The notes under the pieces are model-generated. The model was not told the DNA's origin. It saw nothing but the letters and a program-made list of their open reading frames with translations, and made no database searches. DNA of 7,629 nt from Dehalococcoidia bacterium (GTDB taxonomy: Bacteria > Chloroflexota > Dehalococcoidia > JAENJB01): positions 1-7,629 of the forward strand of contig JAENJB010000050.1 of assembly GCA_016844565.1 (NCBI GenBank). Direction: 5' to 3'. Of the stretch, positions 1-6,451 are shown piece after piece. The stretch's first letter is position 1; every line of letters begins with the position of its first letter. A program made the translations under genes and the position numbers.

Positions 1-1256
1 TTTTTGTGAGTGGCGGTCCAATGCTCTCCGGCAGAGCGATCATCGGCGACCAGATGAAGACCCTCGACCTCAGCAGCGTGTTCGTAGCTGTTGGCCAGGT
101 GGCCAAAGGTGAGATGAGCGAGACCCAGTTGAGTGCCCTCGAGTCAGCGGCTTGCCCGGGATGTGGGAGCTGTGCCGGCATGTTCACCGCCAACACCATG
201 AACTGCCTCACCGAGGCACTGGGGATGGCCCTGCCGGGGAGCGGCACCATACCGGCCGTTGATTCCCGAAGGATTCAGCTCGCGAAAAGGACAGGGCAAC
301 AGGTGATGGAGCTGCTGGCAAAGAATCTTCGCCCCCGCGACATTCTGACGCGCGAGGCCTTTCACAATTCGTTCGCCGTTGACATGGCTCTGGGGGGAAG
401 CACCAACTCGGTTTTGCACCTTGTGGCAATAGCCCACGAGGCAGGCATTGATTTCCCCCTGGCCACCGTCAATCAGATAAGCGCCAGCACACCCCATCTG
501 GTCAAGCTCAGCCCGGCCAGTGAATTACACATGGAAGACCTCGACCTTGCCGGCGGCATCCCGGCCGTAATGAAAGAGATAGGGCAGCTTCTGAAATTGA
601 AGGCCAGGACAGTCACGACCAGGACGCTGGGCGAAGATATCGATGGGGTGGCGGTGGGGAGAAGGGAAGTGATTCGCCCCATGTCCAGTCCCCATGCGCC
701 CACCGGAGGATTGACCGTCCTCTTCGGCAACCTCGCCCCCGAAGGCGCTGTGGTCAAGAGCGCCGCCGTGGCCGCTGAGATGATGGAGCACCGGGGTCCT
801 GCCCGCGTTTTCGACTCAGAGGAGGATGCTACCGAAGCGATTACCCACAAGAGCATAAAGCCCGGCGAGGTGATCGTTATCCGCTTTGAAGGGCCTCGAG
901 GGGGACCCGGAATGAGAGAAATGCTTTCTCCTACCGCCCTTCTCAGTGGAATGGGGATGGACAAGGAGGTGGCGCTAATCACCGACGGCCGCTTTTCCGG
1001 GGCCACGCGTGGCGCTGCCATAGGGCACGTCTCTCCGGAGGCAGCGAGCGGCGGCCCCATCGCTGCCCTGCGTGACGGAGACATCATCCACATTGATATC
1101 CGCAAGCGCAAACTCGAGGCGGAAATCAGCGAAACGGAGATGGCCAAACGGCTGGCCGCGCTGCCCCGCTTTGAATCCCGGGTTAGAAGTGGATATCTGC
1201 ATCGCTATGCGGAGCACGTTGGCTCGGCTAGCATCGGTGCCGTTCTGTTAGGATAG
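1..1256 (+). CDS. ilvD: Dihydroxy-acid dehydratase, 5'-truncated by window edge
   Basis: IlvD dehydrates 2,3-dihydroxy-isovalerate and 2,3-dihydroxy-3-methylvalerate to the 2-oxoacids, the step shared by valine and isoleucine synthesis in the cytoplasm. The reading frame is open to the left edge: the first full codon is at 3 (Phe), followed by Val-Ser-Gly-Gly-Pro-Met, the internal FVSGGPM motif of the family. The GTG at 6 is therefore an internal Val codon, not a start. About 417 residues are visible of the usual 550-560, so roughly 135 N-terminal residues are missing, including the region with the other cluster cysteine(s). Visible motifs are CPGCGSCAGMFTANTMNCL (nt 153 on), which carries an Fe-S ligand cysteine, then GGSTN, GPRGGPGM, and ITDGRFSG (nt about 978-1001) with the serine proposed as catalytic base, followed by GHVSPEAASGG. 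It ends at TAG 1254-1256, 14 bases before ilvB. The related Edd (6-phosphogluconate dehydratase) is unlikely given the operon. Confidence 0.97.
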   Translation, partial: FVSGGPMLSGRAIIGDQMKTLDLSSVFVAVGQVAKGEMSETQLSALESAACPGCGSCAGMFTANTMNCLTEALGMALPGSGTIPAVDSRRIQLAKRTGQQVMELLAKNLRPRDILTREAFHNSFAVDMALGGSTNSVLHLVAIAHEAGIDFPLATVNQISASTPHLVKLSPASELHMEDLDLAGGIPAVMKEIGQLLKLKARTVTTRTLGEDIDGVAVGRREVIRPMSSPHAPTGGLTVLFGNLAPEGAVVKSAAVAAEMMEHRGPARVFDSEEDATEAITHKSIKPGEVIVIRFEGPRGGPGMREMLSPTALLSGMGMDKEVALITDGRFSGATRGAAIGHVSPEAASGGPIAALRDGDIIHIDIRKRKLEAEISETEMAKRLAALPRFESRVRSGYLHRYAEHVGSASIGAVLLG

Positions 1257-1265
1257 GATAGGATA
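1251..1265 (+). repeat. Three tandem GGATA units across ilvD stop and ilvB ribosome binding site
   Basis: GGATA occurs three times in direct succession. The first unit holds the last Gly codon and the first two bases of the ilvD stop, and the others lie in the 14-base spacer. AGGA at 1260-1263 is the best Shine-Dalgarno match for the ilvB ATG at 1271, with 7 bases between. Gain or loss of one unit would keep the ilvD stop but change the number of weak ribosome-binding motifs. Confidence 0.75.
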
Positions 1266-1270
1266 TAGAT

Positions 1271-2992
1271 ATGAAACTCACCGGTGCGCAGATATTATGT
1301 GAAGCCCTGCTGAAAGAAGGGGTTGAGGTCATCTTCGGCTTCCCCGGCGGCGTGGTCTTGCCTTTGTACGATACCCTGCCTCAGTATTCGCAGTTACGCC
1401 ACATTCTGGTACGCCACGAGCAGGGAGCCGCCCATGCCGCCGATGGCTACAGCAGAGCCACCGGCAAGGTTGGCGTTTGCCTGGCAACCTCCGGGCCGGG
1501 CGCCACCAACCTGGTGACGGGCATTGCCAATGCTTACCTGGACTCTTCACCCATGGTGGCCATCACCGGCCAGGTAGCTAGACCTTTCATCGGCAAGGAT
1601 GGGTTCCAGGAAGTGGATATCACGGGTATTACTGTTCCCATTACCAAGCATAATTACCTCGTCCTGGACGTCAACGATCTGGCCCGAGTGGTAAAGGAGT
1701 CCTTCTATCTGGCCCGCACCGGACGGCCGGGGCCAGTACTCATTGATATTCCCAAAGATGTCTTTATCGAGCAAACCGATTTCCGTTACCCTGAAAAAGT
1801 AGACCTGCCCGGCTACAAGCCGACCATAGAAGGTCACCCGACGCAGATAAAGAAGGCTGCGAAGGCCATCAGCGAGTCCAAGCGTCCGGTGATTCTCGCC
1901 GGCCGAGGCATCATCCTGTCAGACGCCTGCGAGGAGCTCAAGGAGCTGGCCGAAACCAGCCAGATGCCGGTGGTCACCACCCTGCTGGGCATAGGTTGCT
2001 TCCCCGAGTCCCATGTGTTGAGCTTCGGCATGATCGGAATGCACGGTATGGCCTATGCCAATTTCGCCGTGAGCAACGCCGACCTCATCATTGCCATCGG
2101 CATGCGCTTCGATGACCGGGCGACAGGGAAAGTCAGCGCCTTTGCCCCCAAGGCCAGGATCATTCACATCGACATCGATCCCGCCGAGATTGGCAAGAAT
2201 GTCCGGGTGGACATGCCTATTGTAGGGGACGCTAAACACGTCCTCCGCGAGCTCAACAAGCTGGTGGGCCGCCGGCTGCACGTGGAATGGGTGAAACAGC
2301 TTGACACCTGGAGGGAGGAACACCCGTCAGTGACCATCAGGGAGAGCGAAAATCTCCTTCCCCAGTTCGTGGTCCGCAAGATCTACGAAGTGACAGGCGG
2401 CGAGGCCATCGTGGTTACCGGTGTGGGGCAAAACCAGATGTGGTCGGCTCAACATTTCTGGTACGACAAACCTGGCAAGCTGATTTCCTCCGGAGGACTG
2501 GGCACCATGGGCTTTGAGCTCCCGGCTGCTATGGGCGCCAAGGTGGGCTGTCCCGATGAGACGGTGTGGTGCATTGCCGGAGACGGCGGCATCCAGATGA
2601 CCATCCAGGAGCTGGCCACCATCGTCCAGGAGAACATCGCCGTCAAGATAGCCATCATCAATAATGGCTACCTCGGCATGGTGAGACAATGGCAGGACCT
2701 TTTCTACCAGAAAAGGTACGTCGCCACCCCGCTGTCAGGGCCGGATTTCGTCAAGATTGCCGAAGCCTATGGCTTACCCGGATTGCGCGTGAAGACCAGG
2801 CGAGAAGTCGTCCCCGCGCTCAAGAAGGCAATGGCTTATAAAGGGGCTTTCCTGATCGATTTCCAAGTTGAGCCTGAGGAAAACGTGTATCCGATGGTGC
2901 CTCCAGGAGCAGGTCTGGCCGAGGTCATCGAGGACCCTCAGAAGAAACCGGCACGCTCCAGCGCGCCCGACCTTACCGCCAGCAGTATCTGA
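1271..2992 (+). CDS. ilvB: Acetohydroxyacid (acetolactate) synthase, large catalytic subunit
   Basis: This ThDP-, FAD- and Mg-dependent enzyme condenses pyruvate with pyruvate or 2-oxobutyrate to give acetolactate or acetohydroxybutyrate, the committed step of valine, leucine and isoleucine synthesis. The 573 residues match the usual family length. The N-terminal ThDP domain (about 1-170) has FGFPGG and catalytic Glu50 in RHEQ. The central FAD-binding domain (about 190-330) includes GMRFDDRATGKV. The C-terminal ThDP domain has GDGG at 437-440 and Asn464-Asn465, the GDG-x24-NN metal/diphosphate motif, then GYLGMVRQWQD. The start ATG opens the standard MKLTGAQIL N-terminus and has AGGA 7 bases upstream. 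The last 15 or so residues are Ser/Ala/Pro-rich and look disordered. ilvN follows at once, as expected for the regulatory partner. Related ThDP enzymes (oxalyl-CoA decarboxylase, pyruvate oxidase) are ruled out by context and motifs. Confidence 0.98.
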   Translation: MKLTGAQILCEALLKEGVEVIFGFPGGVVLPLYDTLPQYSQLRHILVRHEQGAAHAADGYSRATGKVGVCLATSGPGATNLVTGIANAYLDSSPMVAITGQVARPFIGKDGFQEVDITGITVPITKHNYLVLDVNDLARVVKESFYLARTGRPGPVLIDIPKDVFIEQTDFRYPEKVDLPGYKPTIEGHPTQIKKAAKAISESKRPVILAGRGIILSDACEELKELAETSQMPVVTTLLGIGCFPESHVLSFGMIGMHGMAYANFAVSNADLIIAIGMRFDDRATGKVSAFAPKARIIHIDIDPAEIGKNVRVDMPIVGDAKHVLRELNKLVGRRLHVEWVKQLDTWREEHPSVTIRESENLLPQFVVRKIYEVTGGEAIVVTGVGQNQMWSAQHFWYDKPGKLISSGGLGTMGFELPAAMGAKVGCPDETVWCIAGDGGIQMTIQELATIVQENIAVKIAIINNGYLGMVRQWQDLFYQKRYVATPLSGPDFVKIAEAYGLPGLRVKTRREVVPALKKAMAYKGAFLIDFQVEPEENVYPMVPPGAGLAEVIEDPQKKPARSSAPDLTASSI

Positions 2993-2998
2993 CCGTGC

Positions 2999-3003
2999 GG
3001 AGG
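2999..3003 (+). promoter_or_regulatory. Ribosome binding site that decides the ilvN start
   Basis: GGAGG lies directly against the ATG at 3004 and 12 bases before the ATG at 3016. It lies inside the reading frame if the GTG at 2995 is used. Only 3016 leaves workable spacing, so it favours the downstream start. Confidence 0.6.
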
Positions 3004-3015
3004 ATGAAACAGAAT

Positions 3016-3525
3016 ATGGATTTCCAAAAGCATACACTGGTGGTCCTGGTGGCCGATAAGCCTGGCATCCTCAACCGAGTGGCCAGCCTTTTCAGGAGAC
3101 GCGGCTTCAATATCGACAGCATTGCTGTCGGACACGCCGAACAGCCCAATCTCTCCCGCATGACCATCGTCGTGGGCGGCGCCGAGGGAACGGTGGAGCA
3201 AGTGCGCAAGCAACTCGCCAAGCTGGTAGACGTGGTGCGCATCTCAGACATCACCAATGAGCCGGTGGTGACCAGAGAACTCGCCCTGATTAAAGTGAAG
3301 GCTACGGCTGCCAGCCGGAACGAAATCATACAGATCGTCGATATTTTTAGAGCCAACATCGTTGATGTGGCCGCAGACTCCCTGACTGTAGAAGTCACCG
3401 GCGATGGAGAAAAGCTGGATTCCCTTATCAACCTGCTCCGGGGCTTCGGCATCAAGGAACTCAGCCGCACCGGATGTATCGCACTCACGCGGGGCACGAC
3501 ATCCAGTGCCACCGCAGAGGAATGA
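3016..3525 (+). CDS. ilvN: Acetolactate synthase small (regulatory) subunit
   Basis: IlvN binds the IlvB catalytic subunit, raises its activity and confers feedback inhibition by valine. The product is 169 residues if started at ATG 3016, within the usual 160-175. An N-terminal ACT domain (about 6-80) begins HTLVVLVADKPGILNRV and continues FRRRGFNIDS. Gly17 and Asn32 align with E. coli IlvH Gly14 and Asn29 of the valine site. Asp14 stands where E. coli has Asn11, a common change in other bacteria. The C-terminal domain (about 85-160) has the ALIKVKA and RTGCIALTRG motifs typical of the family. Possible upstream starts are GTG 2995 (176 residues) and ATG 3004, but the GGAGG at 2999-3003 is misplaced for both. 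The gene begins 23 bases after the ilvB stop and ends 12 bases before ilvC. Confidence 0.95.
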   Translation: MDFQKHTLVVLVADKPGILNRVASLFRRRGFNIDSIAVGHAEQPNLSRMTIVVGGAEGTVEQVRKQLAKLVDVVRISDITNEPVVTRELALIKVKATAASRNEIIQIVDIFRANIVDVAADSLTVEVTGDGEKLDSLINLLRGFGIKELSRTGCIALTRGTTSSATAEE

Positions 3526-3527
3526 AT

Positions 3528-3533
3528 AGGAGG
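3528..3533 (+). promoter_or_regulatory. Strong ribosome binding site of ilvC
   Basis: AGGAGG sits between the ilvN stop (3523-3525) and the ilvC ATG at 3538, with 4 bases of spacing. It is the clearest Shine-Dalgarno sequence in the operon. It is followed by an AT-rich first 60 bases of ilvC that would stay unstructured, suggesting high IlvC expression. Confidence 0.75.
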
Positions 3534-3537
3534 ACCG

Positions 3538-4530
3538 ATGACCAGAATATATTATGATAAAGATGCTGACCTGAATATCATTAAGAATAAAACCATCGGC
3601 ATCCTGGGCTTTGGGAGTCAAGGCCATGCCCATGCCCAGAACCTCAGGGACAGCGGCTGTAAAGTGATAGTTGCAGAGATCAGAGGTTCACCTGGCTATC
3701 AGAAGGCAAAGAAGGCAGGCTTTGAGGTCCGGACAGCAGCCGAAGTGGCCAAAGCAGCAGATATAATTGTGATGCTTATTGCCGATACGCAGCAAAGCGC
3801 AGTCTATCACAAAGCGATCGAACCTAACCTCACCAGGGGCAAGACGGTGATGTTCGCCCACGGCTTTAACATTCACTTCGGCCAAATAGTACCGCCCCCT
3901 ACCGTTGATGTCAGCATGATCGCGCCTAAATGCCCGGGAACCATGCTGCGTCGCCTCTACACCGAGGGCTCAGGCCCGCCGGCTCTGGTAGCGGTCCATC
4001 AGGATGTCTCGAAGAAAGCCAAGAACACTGCACTGGCCTACGCCAAGGGCATAGGATGCACCCGGGCTGGCGTCCTCGAAACCACTTTTATGGAGGAAAC
4101 GGAAACCGACCTCTTCGGGGAGCAGGCTGTCCTTTGCGGTGGCGTATCCGCCCTGGTTAAGGCCGGCTTCGAAACACTTGTGGAAGCCGGATATCAACCC
4201 GAGGTGGCTTATTTCGAATGCATGCACGAACTGAAGCTCATCGTTGACCTCTTCTATCAAGGCGGACTGAACCATATGCGTGATACTGTCAGTGACACTG
4301 CGGAGTACGGCGATTACACCAGGGGTCCGCGCGTGATCAACGACCTCGTCAAAGATGAGATGGCAGCCGTTCTGAGTGAGATTCAAGATGGCACGTTTGC
4401 CCGAGAGTGGATTCTGGAGAACCAGGCCGGTCGTCCTAGCTTCAATGCCATAAGACGCATGGAGCGGGAGCACATGATCGAGGACGTTGGTGCAAAGCTG
4501 AGGAAGATGATGTCCTGGCTCAAGCCTTGA
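3538..4530 (+). CDS. ilvC: Ketol-acid reductoisomerase, class I length
   Basis: IlvC carries out the Mg-dependent alkyl migration and NAD(P)H reduction that turns acetolactate into 2,3-dihydroxy-isovalerate, and the parallel step to isoleucine. At 330 residues it is a short class I enzyme. The Rossmann domain (about 1-180) has GFGSQG at 24-29 and His108 in AHGFN. The knotted helical domain (about 183-330) has metal ligands Asp191 and Glu195 in ETETDLFGEQ and Glu227 and Glu231 in FECMHEL, and Ser252 in SDTAEYGDY. All catalytic residues are present. The cofactor loop after the second beta strand is unusual: AEIRGSPG (46-53) replaces the common GLREGSKS type, with a Glu at the strand end (see findings). 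APKCPGT (129-135) resembles the E. coli class II version instead of the usual short-form APKGPGH. The start is firm: AGGAGG upstream and the typical IYYDKDADL N-terminus. Confidence 0.97.
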   Translation: MTRIYYDKDADLNIIKNKTIGILGFGSQGHAHAQNLRDSGCKVIVAEIRGSPGYQKAKKAGFEVRTAAEVAKAADIIVMLIADTQQSAVYHKAIEPNLTRGKTVMFAHGFNIHFGQIVPPPTVDVSMIAPKCPGTMLRRLYTEGSGPPALVAVHQDVSKKAKNTALAYAKGIGCTRAGVLETTFMEETETDLFGEQAVLCGGVSALVKAGFETLVEAGYQPEVAYFECMHELKLIVDLFYQGGLNHMRDTVSDTAEYGDYTRGPRVINDLVKDEMAAVLSEIQDGTFAREWILENQAGRPSFNAIRRMEREHMIEDVGAKLRKMMSWLKP

Positions 4531-4581
4531 GTCTTCAGATTCATCGATAAGACAGGGAAAGAGTAAAGCGCAATCTCACAA
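4531..4581 (+). other. ilvC-leuA spacer, longest gap in the operon
   Basis: These 51 bases separate ilvC from leuA; other gaps are 4-23 bases. No good Shine-Dalgarno lies at normal distance from the leuA ATG: the purine run GGGAAAGAG ends 18 bases upstream. GTCTT (4531-4535) and AAGAC (4549-4553) could form a 5-bp stem with a 13-base loop, but it is weak and has no T-run. I see no convincing promoter. Confidence 0.5.
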
Positions 4582-6141
4582 ATGGATAGAGTCATCATCT
4601 TCGACACCACCCTGCGCGATGGGGAGCAGTCCGCCGGGGCTTCTTTGAATGCCCAAGAGAAGCTCGAGATCGCCCGGCAACTGGAAAAGCTGGGTGTAGA
4701 CGTCATCGAGGCAGGGTTTCCCATAAGTTCACCGGGGGAATTCGCCGCCGTCAAGCTCATTGCCAGGGAGATACACCAACCGATTATCTGTGCTTTGTCT
4801 TATGCCAAGCCGGCGGCCATCGACAGGGCTTGGGAAGCTATTAGGGATGCCCAATGTTCACGAATTCATGTCTTTCTGTCTTCCTCTGACATCCATCTCT
4901 CCCTTCAGCTAAAAAAGAGCCGGGCCGAAGTCCTGGATACCGTGGGTGCCATGGTGTCCCGCGCCAAAGGATATACGGCGGATGTGGAGTTCTCCCCCAT
5001 GGATGCCAGCCGGACACAGCCGGAATTCCTTCACCAGGTAATTGAGACAGCGATTTCGGCCGGCGCTACCACCATAAATATCCCGGATACGGTGGGATAT
5101 GCTATCCCTGATGAGTTCGGCACCCTTATCGCCGGCATAATGAGTAAAGTGCCCAATATCAGCCAGGCAGTCGTCAGCGTCCACTGCCACAACGATCTTG
5201 GCCTGGCGGTGGCCAACAGTCTGGAGGCCTTGCGCCACGGGGCGCGCCAGGTGGAATGCACCATCAACGGCATTGGCGAGCGGGCAGGCAACGCCTCTCT
5301 GGAAGAGATTGTCATGGCCATAAAGACGCGCCATGACTTTCTGCACCTGACCACCAATATCGACAGTACCCAAATATACAAGACAAGCCGCCTGGTAAGC
5401 GAACTCACCGGCTTCCTGGTGCAGCCCAACAAGGCCATTGTGGGCGCCAATGCCTTTCGCCACCAGTCAGGAATCCACCAGGACGGCATAATCAAGGAAG
5501 CCATCACCTATGAGATAATGAATCCTCGCGACGTGGGCATACCTTCGAGCACTCTGGTGCTGGCCAAGCTCAGCGGCCGCCATGCCTTCAAGGAGCGCCT
5601 GGCGGAATTGGGTTATGTACTGAACGAGGAAAGCCTTAACCGCGCTTTCGCTGTCTTCAAGGAATTGGCCGAGAAGAAAAAGGGCGTCACCGACCGTGAC
5701 ATTGAGTCACTGGTAGCCCAGGAGCTTCGTACCCAAACGGAGACATATCGCCTGGATCACGTCGGTGTTTCTTGCGGAGACCACAGCATACCTACAGCTA
5801 CAGTGAGGTTGATCGGCCCCGGGAGCGAGGTACTGGAAGACGCTGCGCTGGGCACGGGCCCGGTGGACGCCGTCTATAAGGCTATCAACCGCATCGTCAA
5901 AGTGCCGAACCAGCTGACTGAGTTCACGGTGAAATCGGTAGCCGAAGGCATCGACGCCATCGGTGAGGTATTGATCAGGATAGAGAGCAATGGCGTGACC
6001 TATACCGGCCGCGGCGCCGCCACCGACATTGTGGTCGCCAGCGCCAAGGCATACATGAACGCCCTTAACCGCTTGCTTGCTGTCAGGCAGCTGGCTGTTG
6101 AAACTGAGATTGAGAGCAGACAAGCAGAGGGGCCGATATAG
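4582..6141 (+). CDS. leuA: 2-isopropylmalate synthase
   Basis: LeuA condenses acetyl-CoA with 2-oxoisovalerate to 2-isopropylmalate, the first step committed to leucine, and is normally feedback-inhibited by leucine. The 519 residues fit the full-length family. The catalytic TIM barrel (about 1-280) opens with IIFDTTLRDGEQSAGASLN, with Arg12 and metal ligand Asp13. It also has His201 and His203 in VHCHNDLG and GIGERAGN at 230-237. A linker subdomain with FRHQSGIHQDGI and KLSGRHAF follows, then a C-terminal LeuA dimer/regulatory domain from about 385 to 510, so allosteric control is probably kept. RDGEQS-GASL favours LeuA over citramalate synthase (CimA, usually RDGxQ with different flanks) and homocitrate synthase, though substrate choice cannot be proved by eye. 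The start is fixed because an in-frame TAA at 4564-4566 precedes the ATG with no alternative start codon between. Ribosome binding site is poor. Confidence 0.94.
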   Translation: MDRVIIFDTTLRDGEQSAGASLNAQEKLEIARQLEKLGVDVIEAGFPISSPGEFAAVKLIAREIHQPIICALSYAKPAAIDRAWEAIRDAQCSRIHVFLSSSDIHLSLQLKKSRAEVLDTVGAMVSRAKGYTADVEFSPMDASRTQPEFLHQVIETAISAGATTINIPDTVGYAIPDEFGTLIAGIMSKVPNISQAVVSVHCHNDLGLAVANSLEALRHGARQVECTINGIGERAGNASLEEIVMAIKTRHDFLHLTTNIDSTQIYKTSRLVSELTGFLVQPNKAIVGANAFRHQSGIHQDGIIKEAITYEIMNPRDVGIPSSTLVLAKLSGRHAFKERLAELGYVLNEESLNRAFAVFKELAEKKKGVTDRDIESLVAQELRTQTETYRLDHVGVSCGDHSIPTATVRLIGPGSEVLEDAALGTGPVDAVYKAINRIVKVPNQLTEFTVKSVAEGIDAIGEVLIRIESNGVTYTGRGAATDIVVASAKAYMNALNRLLAVRQLAVETEIESRQAEGPI

Positions 6142-6145
6142 GAGC

Positions 6146-6451
6146 ATGGCAGTCACCAACCAGCAGGTCATGGAGGCTCTCAGGAAGTGTTACGATCCGG
6201 AAATACCCCTGAACATCGTTGACCTCGGTCTGGTCTACGACGTTGAGGTAAACGGTGAGGAGGTCGGCGTCCGGATGACGCTCACCGCACCTGGCTGTCC
6301 CCTGCACGCCACCATTGCCCGCTCGGTTCAGCAGGAAGTGGAGAAACTGCCGGGAGTCAGACACGCCAGCGTGGACATAGTCTGGCAACCTCCCTGGACA
6401 CCCGAGCGTATGAGCGCTGAGGCACGGAAGAAGCTAGGCTGGTCTAAATGA
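6146..6451 (+). CDS. DUF59/MIP18-family protein, probable Fe-S assembly factor (SufT/PaaD-like)
   Basis: This 101-residue, single-domain protein is of the MIP18/FeS_assembly_P type. Family members (SufT, PaaD, eukaryotic MIP18/CIAO2) help assemble or deliver Fe-S clusters. Diagnostic motifs are DPEIPLNIVDLGLVYDVEV (17-35), with the acidic DPE, and MTLTAPGCPLH (44-54), with Cys51 as the conserved reactive cysteine. A C-terminal WQPPWTPERMS segment ends in ARKKLGW, typical of free-standing members. ATG 6146 lies 4 bases after the leuA stop, so translation is probably coupled. AGGAG at 6140-6144 is only 1 base away, while AGAGGGG at 6126-6132 is 13 away. ATG 6170 is an alternative but would cut the first helix. 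An open frame runs back to 6077 inside leuA but gives an atypical N-terminus. Its place after ilvD...leuA suggests service to Fe-S dehydratases IlvD and LeuCD; this is inference. The 3' end overlaps the convergent gene by 18 bases. Confidence 0.88.
   Translation: MAVTNQQVMEALRKCYDPEIPLNIVDLGLVYDVEVNGEEVGVRMTLTAPGCPLHATIARSVQQEVEKLPGVRHASVDIVWQPPWTPERMSAEARKKLGWSK

Noticed and set aside
6..8. GTG as start codon of a 416-residue IlvD
   Set aside because: The codon before it is Phe and the context is the internal FVSGGPM motif, so the gene continues to the left of the window.
473..1147. Long open frame antisense to ilvD (224 codons), and similar ones antisense to ilvB, ilvN, ilvC and leuA
   Set aside because: Their composition follows the codon pattern of the sense genes, no protein family is recognisable, and the sense genes are certain.
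2995..3015. Longer ilvN starting at GTG 2995 or ATG 3004
   Set aside because: The only good ribosome binding motif (2999-3003) lies inside the first option and abuts the second; the family N-terminus begins near 3016.
2868..3059. Short + strand open frame across the ilvB-ilvN junction
   Set aside because: It overlaps both well-supported genes out of frame and has no recognisable features.
4531..4553. Possible terminator hairpin between ilvC and leuA
   Set aside because: Only a 5-bp stem with a 13-base loop and no following T-run; termination here would also cut the operon.
6077..6145. Longer DUF59 protein starting within leuA
   Set aside because: The extra 23 residues are basic, read out of frame from leuA, and are not part of the family; no ribosome binding site precedes 6077.
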